Assembly (NCBI GenBank): GCA_948567375.1 | Contig: OX419760.1 | Span: forward strand, 32,798,001-32,862,000 | Source of the DNA: Lunularia cruciata | Taxonomy: Eukaryota > Streptophyta > Marchantiopsida > Lunulariales > Lunulariaceae | Direction of reading: 5' to 3' | DNA: 64,000 bases | Shown: positions 1 to 12,600 of the stretch, one piece after another | How positions within the stretch are numbered: position 1 is the first letter of the stretch | Layout: each line of letters begins with the position of its first letter | Position numbers and translations under genes: made by a program | Notes under the pieces: model-generated | What the model saw: the letters and a program-made list of their open reading frames with translations, nothing else | Told to the model about the DNA's origin: nothing | Database searches by the model: none

Positions 1-903
1 GAAGGATTATCTACCTGAAAGCAATCTCTAAGGTGCTCATAAACCATCCCTAACAAGCCTCCTAAGGAAAGGTGAGGAGCAATGCACAATGCTTGTGCAA
101 AAAGTGACCTATCAAGACATAAAGGCTCCTTAGGTTGATTATTTAAGACCTCTAGTTGTAGTCCTTCTATTGACATATGATGTAGTGAGCATAGGGAAGA
201 GATAGTCTTATCAGTTGAACTAGCCATAGTGTAGCGCTTGTGCTGCTCTACTAAACTCTCTTGCTTGACTAATATCTTACACCGTCGTGATTGAGTGGAC
301 TCTATGGTATCATGTAGAAAAACTTGTCTCCTAAAATGTGTAGCCCTAATAGACTCCTCTTGTTGTTGATTCCAATCCCTTGCTTAGAATTGACAAAATC
401 TAACAACCATCTCTCTATGCCATGCACGTCCCCCCTCTAGCATAACAAAGGCACAATCGAGGGAGTAAGAGGAATAAGAACCATGCTAACTCATCCAAGG
501 GATCACATGCCAAACAATCAAGTGGTAGGTAAAAAGCCTGTCTAGCCTTGTCATGGAGTGTGCAAGGTAGCCTATGGAATAGACATGGACATGGAAAACT
601 AATCTCAAAAAGCACCAAAATGCAACCCGCTTCAGAAGCTTACCACTCCCACAACTTGATTGGTATCCTTGTAACAGTCAACAAAAGGATAGAAGAAGCA
701 TGTGTAATCTTGAGTATCATTGTTGTTGATGTGGTCGCTTGCCTCACGTGGGCATCCCAAGTGGTCCAATCATAGTCCTTCTGCATCCTTCCCACATGGA
801 TCTTTACCCCTTGCAAGTTAAAGCATTGGTGACACATTGGGCATGATGTATCTTGAGTCGCTCTAGGTGGCCCCACATGGTGAGGTGTAGCCATGGTTAA
901 CAC
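1..903 (-). pseudogene. degraded non-LTR-type reverse transcriptase ORF, 3' part cut by window edge
   Basis: Read on the minus strand, this holds fragments in several frames that together resemble the N-terminal half of a long retroelement reverse-transcriptase protein. In order: a Cys/His motif beginning CPMCHQCFN (about 846-780), LLLPRLCLCYARGG (about 475-430), AREFSRAAQALHYG (263-222), and a stretch ending in VYEHLRDC (about 44-18). The combination of an LLLPR...RGG block, a SRAA.AL block and a G..YEHLR block is typical of non-LTR-like RT proteins found in various eukaryotes. Stops and frameshifts lie between the blocks, so it is not functional. The RT catalytic part would lie to the left of base 1. 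Family assignment is from remembered motif order only; a host zinc-finger gene is a less likely alternative. Confidence 0.42.
640..903 (-). other. N-terminal C2H2-like finger segment of the degraded RT ORF
   Basis: An open stretch of 87 codons starts MLTMATPHHVG. It contains C-x2-C, then a Phe three residues on, then KIH, then a Gln (VGRMQ) where the second zinc-binding His of a C2H2 finger would be expected. It is therefore a finger with one ligand lost. It is placed as in RT proteins that carry an N-terminal nucleic-acid-binding finger. The ATG at 901-903 is the first in frame, but whether it is the real start cannot be decided. Confidence 0.4.
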
Positions 904-1827
904 AAGAATAATGATAGTAACACATGATGCTCCTATTCATCTCTCCCCATAACTGCAAAACCACAATCCCTCATATCCAAACTCACATAAAAATACAATC
1001 TCTCCAAACCCTAAAAACTATAAACTCTCATAACTTTCAATTTCCACCTCCAAAATTTTCAAACTAAATTCCCATGGAACTTGATCATGAAAACCAAGAG
1101 ATTAGAAATGAAAAGTCCCCACACATCACTCTCAATATGTAATGATCACTTTGAACCTTAAAAAATCTCATAACTTCCTACTCAATTCTCTATAGTCTTC
1201 AATTTAGGTACCAATGGAACCAACATTGAAAGGCAAAGGGAATCTTCTATTCACTTGAGTGCTATAAGCTAGAGATCCCTCAGAAAATATAGATTCTTCT
1301 TGTCACACCTTTCACTCTCCTCTCCCGTCCTCACACTCCTCCCGATCTCTTGAGTAAAAATCCATGAAAAAGTAAGATATAACCAAATAAATTAATACTT
1401 GTAAAGATACAATGCTAGAGTATATGATGGAGATATTTTAAGGGTGTATTGGGTAGATGGTTCAAAAGTATATTCAAAGTGAGTGGATCTCTTAATACCC
1501 TTATTTATACCCATGCTCGGGCATGTTTTTTGATTAAATTTTTATCTAAAAGATGAAGTGAGTTTAGTATGTAAATCTACTTTAATTTTTCTCTTTTAGT
1601 ACAAATATAAAGTTATTGATTTAGGTAGACTATCAAAATACTAATGAAGAGGCACAAGAATATCTGATGCATCTAAGGTTTGTTATAGTGTTTAATGTTC
1701 CTCTTTGCCCTTACATCCATACCCATTACTCTTTGCTATCCTATATGTACCTCATAGTAGTAAAATATAACTCTGAAGTGATAATATAACTCTCAAAAAA
1801 TTACAAAATTTTCTCTCACTTGCAAAG

Positions 1828-1850
1828 AAGCTGACTTGGAAAGTCAGCTT
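1828..1850. repeat. perfect short hairpin
   Basis: Ten-base arms AAGCTGACTT / AAGTCAGCTT separated by GGA. It is the first of several related ACTTGGA...TCCAAGT palindromic motifs that follow within 170 bases. Function unknown; it may be the remnant of a small foldback element. Confidence 0.6.
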
Positions 1851-1858
1851 ATAGAAAC

Positions 1859-1879
1859 TAACTTGGAAAGTCCAAGTTA
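1859..1879. repeat. perfect short hairpin, second of cluster
   Basis: Nine-base arms TAACTTGGA / TCCAAGTTA with an AAG loop, ten bases after the first hairpin and sharing its core. Further partial copies occur at about 1927-1945 and 1961-1985. Confidence 0.55.
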
Positions 1880-4800
1880 TAGGACGTCAAAGTAACAATA
1901 TCTGATCTTGTTGATGGAGAGGGTGGACTTGGAAACTCCAAGCAATGCTCACTTTCTGTTTGGACTTACAAATCTAAAAGTCCAAGCAAAACTGAATCAG
2001 TTCTATTAATATATAGACCATAGGGTTTCTATTAGTATATGAGTAATAGCATTGTTGACTTAGAGGGATTTTCATCGAAAGCACATCACAAAATGTGTAT
2101 ATCTTGGTACGCTCTATAATGGTCTAGTAGATTTAAAAATGCTAGGATGCTTATCTTAAAGATTGGCAAAATGCTTTTTTAAACTCTTCAATAAAGAGAT
2201 AAAAGTTAACGTCTTAGAAGAAAAATAAAGCTTAGCTCTAATTTCTCTCTCTCCATAAGAAAGATTTTAATCTTTCTGTGAAATAGACATATCAAAAGGC
2301 CACTAGTAAATATATGAAAATTCATATGCCCCATTAAGACTGTTGTGAATTTCCCTCAAATCTAGAGCTGAGAATTCTTAATCTTGCTCAAATCTAGAGG
2401 TAAGTAGCCTATAAATACAAAGGAATTCTGAACAAGTTAGGAAAATCAATGAGGCTCCCGTTAAATAAATATATGACTAAAAGCTAAGGATCTCCGAATC
2501 CACTTTCCAAATTAAAAGACAAAGAAGAAGACAACCATTACAAAAGAACCTATCTAACTAGTAGAGGCACTAGCAATACATACGCTAGAAAATAACATAT
2601 CTTTTTTATTTTTATTTTTTATCAATTCTTGATGAATGAGAACATTTTCTTAATTCTAGAGGAGAACAAAGATCTTCCTTGAACATAGATAAAGTGAAAA
2701 TTGAGTCAAAGATCTACATCTTACTTACTTTATTTTTTCAGCTAATTGTTCATTAAGTGAAGATTTTGCAGAGTAGAAAACGCTACAATAAACTACAACA
2801 CTCATATAAATTAAAGGTCAAGTACATCATTATGATGATAATTTCAGTGTTTATCAATATTTATTACCATTCAAAAGTACATGACTAAACATACGATATC
2901 CCTACTTTAAGTAATTAAGAATGTTTGGTGGAAGAGATACATGTGAAATGGTTCTTGAGAACCTCACCCTAAGAAGAAAAAGGCAGATATAAATTGGAAA
3001 AACTGGAAACTAAACTATAAAATGACTGTTCCGCAAGACTGCATAATAAACCCACCTTGTACAAAACGAAAGAGATAGTATACATTACTAATAAAAAGTT
3101 GGATAGGAACCGTGATGCTACTAAGTAGGCGCTACAGACAGGATATTGAGCGCAACAAGAGTATTTGTCCTAAGCGTTGTCCTGAACCCTGCCTAGATCA
3201 TAACTGTGCACGGGTTCCGCGATAATTTTCGTGAGTAGAGGTGAAGAAACCGGGATCAACACGAAGTGGCCGGTAAGTAGACCGGCACCCATTTATGGGA
3301 TGGTCACGGCAGCGACCTCGTGGGCATAATAACGCATGCGGATTCTAAGGAGAAACTGTGGGACCCAGATATGCATCGCACCTCCGGAAGACGGCAAGAC
3401 AGAGGCAAGCCGGAGTTTACTCTGTAATGTGAATCCAGCGCTGTGGATATGAAGGTCAGGCGAGGTAAATAGAGGCGAAAGGTGGCAGGCAGGCGGTGCC
3501 AGGGAGAGTTGCCAGCCGGGAGCCAGGGCAGAGTCCAAACTAACCGTTGGGGCCGCAATCATCACACACCTGCCACAATATACAGCTACACCATGTGGTG
3601 GTATACCGCCTAGTAACCCGTAAAATTGTTAATTCCGGTGACAGATTTGGGCGAGATGAATAGAGCGCTGCGCGCCGTTCAGTTTCGATTCCTTCCTCCT
3701 CCCGCGGTGCGTACTGTAGGTAGCTGTTGAGCACAATTATAAGCGCGGTTCACCACGTGAGGTGTGAGTGGAGGTTGCTGTGCCGCCCACTCGTAGGCGT
3801 GAGAGGGTTAAACTAGGCAAGGAAACGGGGCCGAGGAAGCAAGCGGCGGCGGGCCGAATACCGGCGGCAAAACATCCTCGTTCGGTCGGCGTTGGAAGTT
3901 TTGCCCTGGCTGCGGGAAGGGTCCCACAGTGACGGGATATCCTCGACAAGAGCGACGCTCGCCGGAAGATGGGTAGGGAGATATGGCGGCCTGACCTGGG
4001 TTCCCTCCCCCAAGAGTTGGAGAATCGTGGCTAGGCGAAGCTAAAGCTAAATTCTCATATCGAGAAGAAATGACATGGATGGTCATGTGATGGTAGCAAT
4101 GACGGCGCACGGGAGAGAATTGAATGAACATGGGGACGCTGCTTGCTGCCCAGCGAGAAAGTTCACGTATAAACGTTCGAACGGCCACCTACAAGAGACG
4201 GGTTCAGGGAGAACGCTTTACAACCAGGCTGTGATCCGTGAGGCATTCCCGCTTGAGAAGGCTAGGCACACGGCAGGACGTTGTGTTTGTTTCGCTATTC
4301 TTCTTCCTGCCTGGGATGGAGATCGATTCTAGACTAACTGTGGTGCGTATCATGACCCACTGAATGTACCAGACAGCTGGTCAGGAACTCCACTGACAGG
4401 CTTGGTTGCTGCAGTTCGATTCCTCAACCACAACAACAACAATTGATCGAGGGGGTTGATATTGCCTTTTTTGCCACGAGTGTTAATGGTGTCGGTAAAC
4501 GAGCTCTCTTTGTATGATCGTATCTGGAAGGTGGTACTACCCATCCTTTTACAATAGGACCGAATTATGGTCACCTAATCAAACTTGAATTTTACGTTCA
4601 CGATTGGCATCGAAACAGTCGCTTACGAAAGATCACGATCGATATATCTATATGTGTGCCAACATGTGTGAGTTGTAGTAACTAAAGTAAACTGTTTAAA
4701 AGCTCGAAGAATGTACATATGCGGTTCTGACAGGTATTCAAATTTGAAACTCAGCCAAATTTGGATCTCTTGTATTTTCTGGCCACCAGGAGGACAGATT

Positions 4801-5100
4801 TTCATATTCGCTACAAGGGATACCGCAGACCGTGTTAGCTTAGTTCTTAGTCATATACCCCAAAACGTGCTCCTAGATACAACATAAGCGTATTTGGTGG
4901 TTGTTGCTCTTTTATCAGTTTTAGAGCAATGAAGAAAGGAATTATCTCTCTTCTACACTTATATTCAAACACCACGATCATCATAAACAGATCTATCTCT
5001 GCGACTTCTATGTCTGACTTTCGTTTTGATCCTTTACCATACAACAATATATGATTTCTCTCCAATAGAAAAGTAAATTTTGATCAACATTACTCCGTTA

Positions 5101-5134
5101 AGTACAAGCATCTTATTATGAGATGCTTCGTACT
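5101..5134. repeat. imperfect hairpin
   Basis: The arms are AGTACAAGCATCT and AGATGCTTCGTACT, complementary apart from one extra G, around the loop TATTATG. Too short for a plant miRNA precursor by itself. No function is assigned. Confidence 0.5.
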
Positions 5135-6797
5135 CAAATACTCATAAGAGGAGCATATGTAACTATGCCCGAATGTGCTCCGATGTTGGATTATATCAAT
5201 GGACAAATGAAATGAACAGATTTCAACTGTACAATAGTACAGAATGTCATTCAGATGTATTGGGCTAAACTTTATTTTATCTCTCAGGTTTTATACTTGT
5301 TGGGTTGACGAGTTTTTGCCAATCCTCTTGTTCTCATATGTGTGTCCTTTCGAGAAAATGGGATAGTAAAGCCTTTTCCAAGTTCTAACCACAGCTGATT
5401 GCAAGAGGCACGGAACATGGAGTTGGGCTACGGTGTGCACAACAGACGGAGTCTGGTTTGACTGACTATCCAGCTGCCAGCTTTCATTCCAGCTTGATCC
5501 ATGGGTCTTAATATCTGGTGCAGCATGTGCCCTGCGAGAGGATGAAGGTGATTGGTGGATGCTGTTCCATGTGAGATTACATCTTGTCGGCACTTCTTTC
5601 TCTGCAGAATTTGCAAAGACGGTACAGACGTGAATGTATGTCTGGACAGAATAAGGATTGGATCGAGGCAATGTTAGTCGCTTAGCCAACTTCTCATTAT
5701 GCGAGCAATCAACAATCAAGAATGCAGTTCTTTCTCTCTCTAGCCATTAGGCAACAAAATTAACAGAGCACCTTTTCTCCTCTCCTCTATATTTGTACCA
5801 CCGGTTTCTAAATCAGATGATTTTGGAAATTTATTAGAGGTCGACCTCAGCTGGGTCATTAATTGAGCAGCTTCCCTTCATAACTCTCGCACTGTATTGC
5901 CGTTTGTCGCAGTCCCTCTTCTAATACAAACTGGTTTATACATTGGAGTGATCGGACTCGTCCTCTTCTTCTCCTCACTTCCTTTTGCCACTGAACTCAC
6001 AGAGCTAGCTAACAACAGTTGCCTAGCTGGCAAACCGTGTTGTGTAATGGCTGGGGCTTTGAGTTTCAGGTCTGGATCTGCGCCATCGATGTGTTAAGAG
6101 ACTCTCATCTTGACTCAACGATATCGAGCGAGCATTGAGTGAGCTTGGCTGGCTCACGAGTGTTGTCCTTGATACTTTTCTTTAACGGTTATGATGACGA
6201 CCAAACGCCCGGCAGGCCAGGGGAACTGGTTGTACTTGTACTACTACTTCTGCGCTAGACTACAAGAACACGGTAGCCGCTAGTTTCACCTCGATCTCGC
6301 ACTCAAAGGAATAGTCACAACAATATTAATTAATGACTTTCCTGCAACCTAGTTACTGGTAACATATTTTGGCGTGTGGGACTCGCTCTCCAGGCTTCAT
6401 AAATGAGACCACTTTATTCAAGTCTCAGTTAGGAGTTAGGCCTGTACCGAGACGGGGTTTTCACTACCTCCGGACAAAGGGGCATCTATCACAATCTTGC
6501 TCACTTACAAGAAGCTAAACTAGGAGAACGGCACGCGAGAGGAGAGAAAAAGGGTCGAGGGTTTGAAGATTCTCCTGGAGTCGAGCAGCTATGTATATTC
6601 TAAGCAGGGTCTTGTTTGATTCCACCCTATGTTCCCCAGCAACCCACATCCACTGACTGACTGATGGGCGTGCTCATGGAAGGAGAAAAGGAATGTTATA
6701 TTGCTCATAAGTGATCTGGGAGATACCGGAGCTCCTCTCGGTTGAACTTAGTAGCGACGCAACCCTATCGGAAAACGAGCTGGATGCTCCCGGAGCA

Positions 6798-6805
6798 TAT
6801 ATAAA
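6798..6805 (+). promoter_or_regulatory. candidate TATA box
   Basis: TATATAAA lies in GC-rich surroundings and is followed about 30 bases downstream by pyrimidine-rich sequence (cgcgtcacttccccc) of the sort often seen at plant transcription starts. No gene can be shown downstream, so this is only a motif match. Confidence 0.2.
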
Positions 6806-7699
6806 CTTTCTTCACGCGTCACTTCCCCCACTGATCGCTCTCCGTCCGAGTGCACTGAAGACGGAAGAATGCGCAGTTCCCCAGTCTCCAGTAATTATAT
6901 CCCCGCAACGTCGTACAGGATACTACAGTTCCCCCCGCTCCATGAGCTCCAGAGTTTCTTCCGTCCCTCTAAATACCCCTGACCAGCTCATCTGGTTCTT
7001 CAGCTTTGCTCGTGCCAGTCAGTCCCCACTACCGGTAGTGAGGGAATACGACAAGTCCCCGCTGTAAACACATTCCTACTCCCCTCGTCCTTCCCTAACA
7101 ACAAACAGCACCTTTCAAATCAGAGTCCCCACGGCCGATCAGAATTCCTAACTGAGTAGGATCAGGGCTTTCTTGAGTTGCTGTTGTCCTTGACCAATCG
7201 ACTCGTCAAACTTAAATCCCAGGCTCACACTGAGAGAAATGACAACTTGCAAGGACACTCACTGTAACGAGACCAGAACAACAAGGTGTAAGAGTAAGGA
7301 CACCCGGACCAGATCAGCAAAGTCCAGAGAGAGAAAGAGCAGACCATGCGTCGCGTCATCGGGATTTGACTTCCCCTTTCTCTATCAACAGCAACGCTCG
7401 TGATGAGGATAGATTTCTCTCTCGTAAGAATGTCCTCGTTTCGTACGTCAGTCTGGCCGTAATCAAGCATACTTAGTGTGACATGAAACGGATTCTACGA
7501 ATCAAACTCTGAATGCACACCGCACCAAGTACAAGTTGTAAGTATCTCCTCCTCCAGCGATCACAATGTACAAGTTGAACCTCACCTCTAACACTTTGAA
7601 AGTACGGTTTCAAATCACGTTGATTTGCTGCCATTCCAGATCGATTGCCGCCTACTTACAAACCCTAATTACGTGATCGAACTGGTCAAATTCTTGAAA

Positions 7700-9650
7700 A
7701 CTGACGAGATTAGGCGGGATTTGCTACATAACGTCATATCTCTTGTAATTTGCAATTAGGGTTTCTTCATGACTTTATTATCTTTTTGCTGGATTTTTCC
7801 AGTCAATTCTTTAGAGGTAACAATTTCCCAAACATATTAAGAAGCTCTACATGACACGACGATCTGAATGACTTCTCTTTGTTGTAGATTGTCATTAGTC
7901 CTTGTAGTTTCACTTATAATTTGTGTCACACAGATTTGTCTGGAAATGAACAAGAAGCATTTGGGCTAAGAAACGAAGATAATTTCAGTAATATAGATTT
8001 CTCTCATAACTTGCTTATGAGAAAGAATACTCAAATAGCAAGGTGGTAAGTGGCGCATACAGTTACTAAGGCGAGGTGGCTCAACTCTATGAAACCAACA
8101 TGGCAGAACACATTGAGTTAACGGACATTTAGTTTAAAGATATTTAATGCAGACTTCCTGGATACAGCCACCTTCATTTTCTGCATAGAAGTGAAAATAT
8201 GCAAACAATATGTGTGTCACGAGTTTGTGAAAATATATTCAAAGAATACTCAATGGCGGGAGCTGTTCAATTGGGATTCTGATTCTGGAGGGGAAAAGAT
8301 AATACTTAATATAAGCTAATGGCTAAATGGTAGATCCGAACCGATATTCCCGTGCACTTGGTGTCTCAATACGACAAGTGATAAGATGCTGTCTTTGTCT
8401 ATTTATCACTTTCATGATCGAGTCCTGAAATCAGATTCGAAACACCTGGACACAACCAAAGAGCAAAAGCCGACTAATAAATAAAAAGAAAAGAAGGTTG
8501 TAGGATGATCATCCTACAACCTTCTTTTTTAAAGGATATCAAACGTATAAAAGGAATTGGGACCTCGGAGGCTAAAAAGTGAACAGGACCGTAATGCTGC
8601 AAATGAGAATCTGGGCTTGCCAATGAAATCTACATAGATACATGAGAAGCTCATTTCGTAATTATTACAAACCATTCTAGGTCATCTGAATAGAATCTTT
8701 ATTTGCAGAAGTATGGTTTGTTATGCAAGTTCACATGCAGGTAAAATTTGAAACTCATTTGCGGTGTCGTAAGAGGAATCGTTTAATGTATATATTGATT
8801 TATAATATTTCGTTTATTGCTAGTCTCTCTTTTAATTTGTTTATTGCAGTTTGTATAGACTGTTATAGACAGTTTTTGTTGAAATCTCTATATTCTTTTG
8901 AAAATAAAGCTCTTATTTCCACCTACTTTTCAAGACCCATCTAGTAGTACCATTAACTTGAGTGTTTTAGTAAGGAAAATAAATATTCATCAGAGTAGAC
9001 CTAGACTTTGGCAGAGAAATTATCATGCACATTCTCTATGTCAGATTCAAGAAGAAAATACAAGGATATTACTGACAGTAAACGGAATCCTATTGATTAC
9101 ATTTCAGGACCCGCATCAGATTGCATCAGTTTTAAAGCTAAAGCATTCGGATATCTCAAAGGTAAAATCCTCTATTCTTATTTGAGGGCCACGGTGCCCA
9201 CTAGCAAATACATGATAAAAGCTGGTGCTGGATCTTTTGGTTAATCAAAAGACAAATATTAAGTCTAGACATGGGAAGGAAAGAGTTTCAAAAGCAATTC
9301 CCATTAGACTACTCGAATTTCTGAAGTGTCTTGGAATGATGTTATACGTCCAGGTCAGCAATCATCTAGAGTCTATCCTCTAAAGTATGGATATTTCTTG
9401 GGTCTCTTTGATAATCTATAGACAAAATTGCATGGATGACTTGTGTACCATAAGCATACACAATTAAGAATAAAAGAAAGTGCAACCGCATAGAAAAAAC
9501 GAAGGATGGAAGACCCCATGAGGATGAAAAAAGTAAAATGTGGCTAAGCCCCCATAGAGTCTATATGAGAAATCTGCTCTGAGAATAAGACGAGGCATGG
9601 GAGAGTCCACCTCGCGAATAACTATGAGAGTTTTATTTCAGGTTCGAAAG
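7700..9650. other. AT-richer interior of the block, no gene shown
   Basis: Less CpG than either side. It includes a perfect 40-bp palindrome (8489-8528), a hairpin near 7999-8027 (TCTCATAA...TTATGAGA), and several pyrimidine-tract/AG and GT pairs that could bound small exons, the neatest being 9107-9160. Open frames of 73-95 codons at 8723-9244 overlap each other and match nothing known. Confidence 0.45.
8489..8528. repeat. 40-bp perfect palindrome
   Basis: Twenty-base arms meet with no spacer at the centre TGATCA (between 8508 and 8509). The outer arms are AAAAGAAGGTTGTAGG and its complement. Loop-less perfect palindromes of this length are unusual because they are unstable during replication. 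The poly-T end resembles a Pol III stop, but no promoter is seen. Confidence 0.85.
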
Positions 9651-9946
9651 CGGGGTTCAAGGACTGTACGCTTCCGTAGAGGAACATGTATAGTCCAGGC
9701 GTAGACCTATCACATACCAAATACTCCTGGAAAGTTGTAGTTTCCGTGTGGGCTTTTGAGATGGAAAAATACCTTTCTGATGTTTGTACGAAAAGAGTAC
9801 TTGTACATCACGTACTGTACCACCATCAAATCGTGATTTGCGAGAGGTGTAGTTCAACACAACCTAACTAGGGTTACCTGCACAGTCGGACACCAATCTA
9901 GTCCTCAATAGGAGCCGCACGATTGCAGTCCTCATCGAATCCGATC

Positions 9947-9966
9947 CGCAGGGTGCGAACCCTGCG
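9947..9966. repeat. small perfect hairpin
   Basis: Arms CGCAGGGT / ACCCTGCG around a GCGA tetraloop. It superficially resembles a tRNA T-arm, but no D-arm, anticodon arm or acceptor stem can be built around it. Confidence 0.55.
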
Positions 9967-10745
9967 CATACCGATTTAACTAACTCTGGCGTGCTTTTGC
10001 CGTATCACCTCCTGCAAAGATCGGCTACAACTGTACGAGTACCGTGAATATGGTTCGAAACAGTATAAAGTCCAGTCCCGAATCAATAGGCGCTTTGCTG
10101 TGAGGAAACTCAGGTGGATTTTCTCGAAATTGCTAGTTAGACTATCCTTAATATCCATCATACTAGACATGGACATTATTATTTATTTTCTAAGAACGTA
10201 ATCACTTAGGCACATTTTTATATTTTATTGATTAAGGTGCAGATTTTCCTTGGGTTTTTGACATGTTCGTGAATTATAGTACCCGAACTTAACCTGAGTT
10301 TAAATAACTGTTTGAAGTCAAGCAGGACAGTAGCAAATGGGTTGCATGAACTCTGGCGACTTCGTCTCAGAGATTGGAGTCGCAAGGCTTATGGCAGTGG
10401 GTCGTTACAGCAGCGGCGCAAGCGGCCCGGCAACGGCTTTGGCGACCGACCGTCGAGACCGACAACCATCGCGACTTCTTGCACAGATTCCGCGACGACG
10501 AATTACTGTAATAACTCAAGTTCACGAGAAGGTTCACGTCCCCAGAGCTGAATCAAACTTGCTGGTTGACGGGAGTGAGTGCATGCCGAAGACCAATGGA
10601 CATGAAACAGTAGAGGGGATGGAGGTGACATGCAAGATAAAGACGAATAAAATGGAACCCGGAAAGAACATGATTCTGCGGATGGAGAGGGGCATATTGC
10701 CAAATGCGGTTCTGAAGTTATCTATTTATCTGCTGCTTCTGCTGA

Positions 10746-10767
10746 TGTTGTTGTTGTTGTTGTTGTT
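10746..10767. repeat. (TGT)n microsatellite
   Basis: About seven uninterrupted TGT units, preceded by imperfect CTG/CTT triplets. It produces an artificial Leu-rich segment in the overlapping plus-strand open frame. Confidence 0.85.
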
Positions 10768-12569
10768 TGTCTGCATGAGATTTGGAAGGATTTGAATCAC
10801 CACGTGAATTTGCATAGTCCAATGGAGCTACAGTTCTTGATCGAGAAGATGACGATTGATCGTGTGACAATGAACGCAATCCCACATTAATTGTATAAGA
10901 GAGTGGTAACTTGGCAGGAAGAGAAATTTTGATTCCCAAACATCCCCCCAATTGAAGTCGAGGGATGATATACTAAGTGACAAAGTGGATAGGGAGAGAG
11001 GACTCTACACCGCAAAAGTACTGCTCGGTCAAATAATGAGCTTGTGAGCAATCAATCAGCGACTACTTTATCTGGCAATGTTCATCACTGCACTCACATG
11101 GATGTAGGCATAGTCGTCATTGACAACTATGTATGTTACTTCGTTACTCCAATGCTTCGTGTATTATACCCAACACTGTATCCAGTTGGATACAACGAGG
11201 TTAGTTGCTTTGCTCGGCTTGCGTGTGGTAAATTCGTTGCTCTTCTACTTCACTCTAAACTGGTTCGGAAAAGCGAACCAGTGCTTTCATCCTTCAATTT
11301 CCAACGTTTCTTCCTTCTCGTGATCGTGGTCACGTAGTTACTGGTTTACTGCACTTTTTCTCACAAGAATGCATCTCCTACACAAGAATTTGTGTAAGAC
11401 ATTCTAGAATATATTTGTACAATGGTTTGCTCGGAGCACGTTCGGGCACATTTTATACGGTGGAAAGTGTATGTAATGGGAATTAGCTTATGGATCGGTA
11501 GGCGAAGAAAATTTGGAAACTCCCTCTTGTCTCTCTCATGGAAAGAAGGGGAATCTGCGGGGCGACGTCGACTAATATAGCAGACAAGGATGGGAACGAC
11601 GATCTGAAGGTATGTAAGAGAAGAGCTAGCTTTATGGTTGCCACTATTTCCCATACAGAATATGAACTCCAATAATCATTGAATACATGGAAAGACAAGT
11701 CCGGAGTATCCTACAAAAACTACGACCGGATAGACCCACCTTTTCTATTGGACTGTAGCTTGCAGACAGGCACTTATTACAAGAGGCTTCGGATGGGATG
11801 GATGAGGCTCGAATCTTAAATATGCACAAGATTGATAATGTTTTCCCTTCCATTTCTGGTAAAAGAGATTTCTCTTGCTCCGGGGACGACCTACCAAGCT
11901 TTTGTTCTCACGGGCAGACAGGAGGTGACAGAACGTCAAGTCAATCAGGTGTCCTTCCTGTACTAGGAGATGGAACTACGGGAAAAGTAGTTGCAGAAGA
12001 AGAACAAGAGAATGTATCGAGACTTGGATTCAAAATGCAACCTTCTCTTTGCACTCTACCATGTAGGGATGGAGGAGGTGTAGCCAATTCCTGCTTAGGC
12101 TGATGGATAGATAGATTGATGGAAAAGGTGAATCTCATCTCAGACACATCAGCTGATCTTATAAAATTGCTGAGGAGTCGACCGCTACCGTTATGCTATG
12201 TAATCTTTCCTCTGCTTTGCTATGTCAGCACAAGTACAATTTCTACCCGTAAGAATCTCTCCTTGTAGCTCAGCGGATGATCAGATACACCACATGAGCA
12301 ACTGTCCGCCCACACACAGGACGCCACTGGAGTTCCCTCCCAAGAAAAGAGCTCTATAATAGAGTGTCTATCCACTGTGGACACCAAGAACTGCATTATG
12401 GTGCTGGACCATAGGTGTTCGGACACAACCAACGCGTTCTTCAGCAAAAATCCAACCAAGCTAAAGTTCTACTCATTGTCATGACCTAAAGATTACCGCA
12501 GTACACCACACCTATGGAGTTGCAACTTGTGTTGGGCTCCCATACCGGTACTGTGCCTAGTCAATACCG

Positions 12570-12600
<31 letters not shown>
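12570..12600. repeat. (TAGA)n microsatellite
   Basis: Nearly eight uninterrupted tetranucleotide units, ending sharply at CCGGCC. Confidence 0.9.

Larger units (their letters stand above)
904..3089. other. AT-rich intergenic sequence, no gene seen
   Basis: No open frame of note and no recognisable repeat-family protein. It is rich in short homopolymers and contains a cluster of small perfect hairpins at about 1.83-1.99 kb, listed separately. The transition to visibly CpG-richer sequence is near 3.09 kb. Confidence 0.6.
3090..7700. other. CpG-rich low-repeat block, no recognisable gene (part 1)
   Basis: Composition changes abruptly: 3241-3300 has 32 G/C of 60 and many CpG, while the flanks are AT-rich and CpG-poor. 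Open frames reach 126 codons (minus, 3808-4188) and 118 codons (plus, 6711-7067), but neither resembles a known family. No paired splice sites with coding sequence on both sides could be supported. A TATA-like site at 6798-6805 and a G-box core CACGTG near 3754 are visible. The block could be an untranslated or non-coding locus, a gene too diverged or intron-split to see, or plain low-copy spacer. Confidence 0.5.

Noticed and set aside
3808-4188. 126-codon minus-strand ORF in CpG-rich DNA
   Set aside because: High GC lengthens random frames; it overlaps another minus frame and has no recognisable motif.
6711-7067. 118-codon plus-strand ORF after a TATA-like site
   Set aside because: It starts upstream of the TATA motif, so it cannot be its product, and no family is recognised.
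9947-9966. Possible tRNA T-arm
   Set aside because: No acceptor, D or anticodon arm can be drawn at tRNA spacing; kept only as a hairpin.
10337-10795. 152-codon plus-strand ORF with a C-terminal hydrophobic segment, possible tail-anchored protein
   Set aside because: The hydrophobic segment comes from a (TTG)n microsatellite read in one frame; no domain or homologue is recognisable and overlapping frames are equally open.
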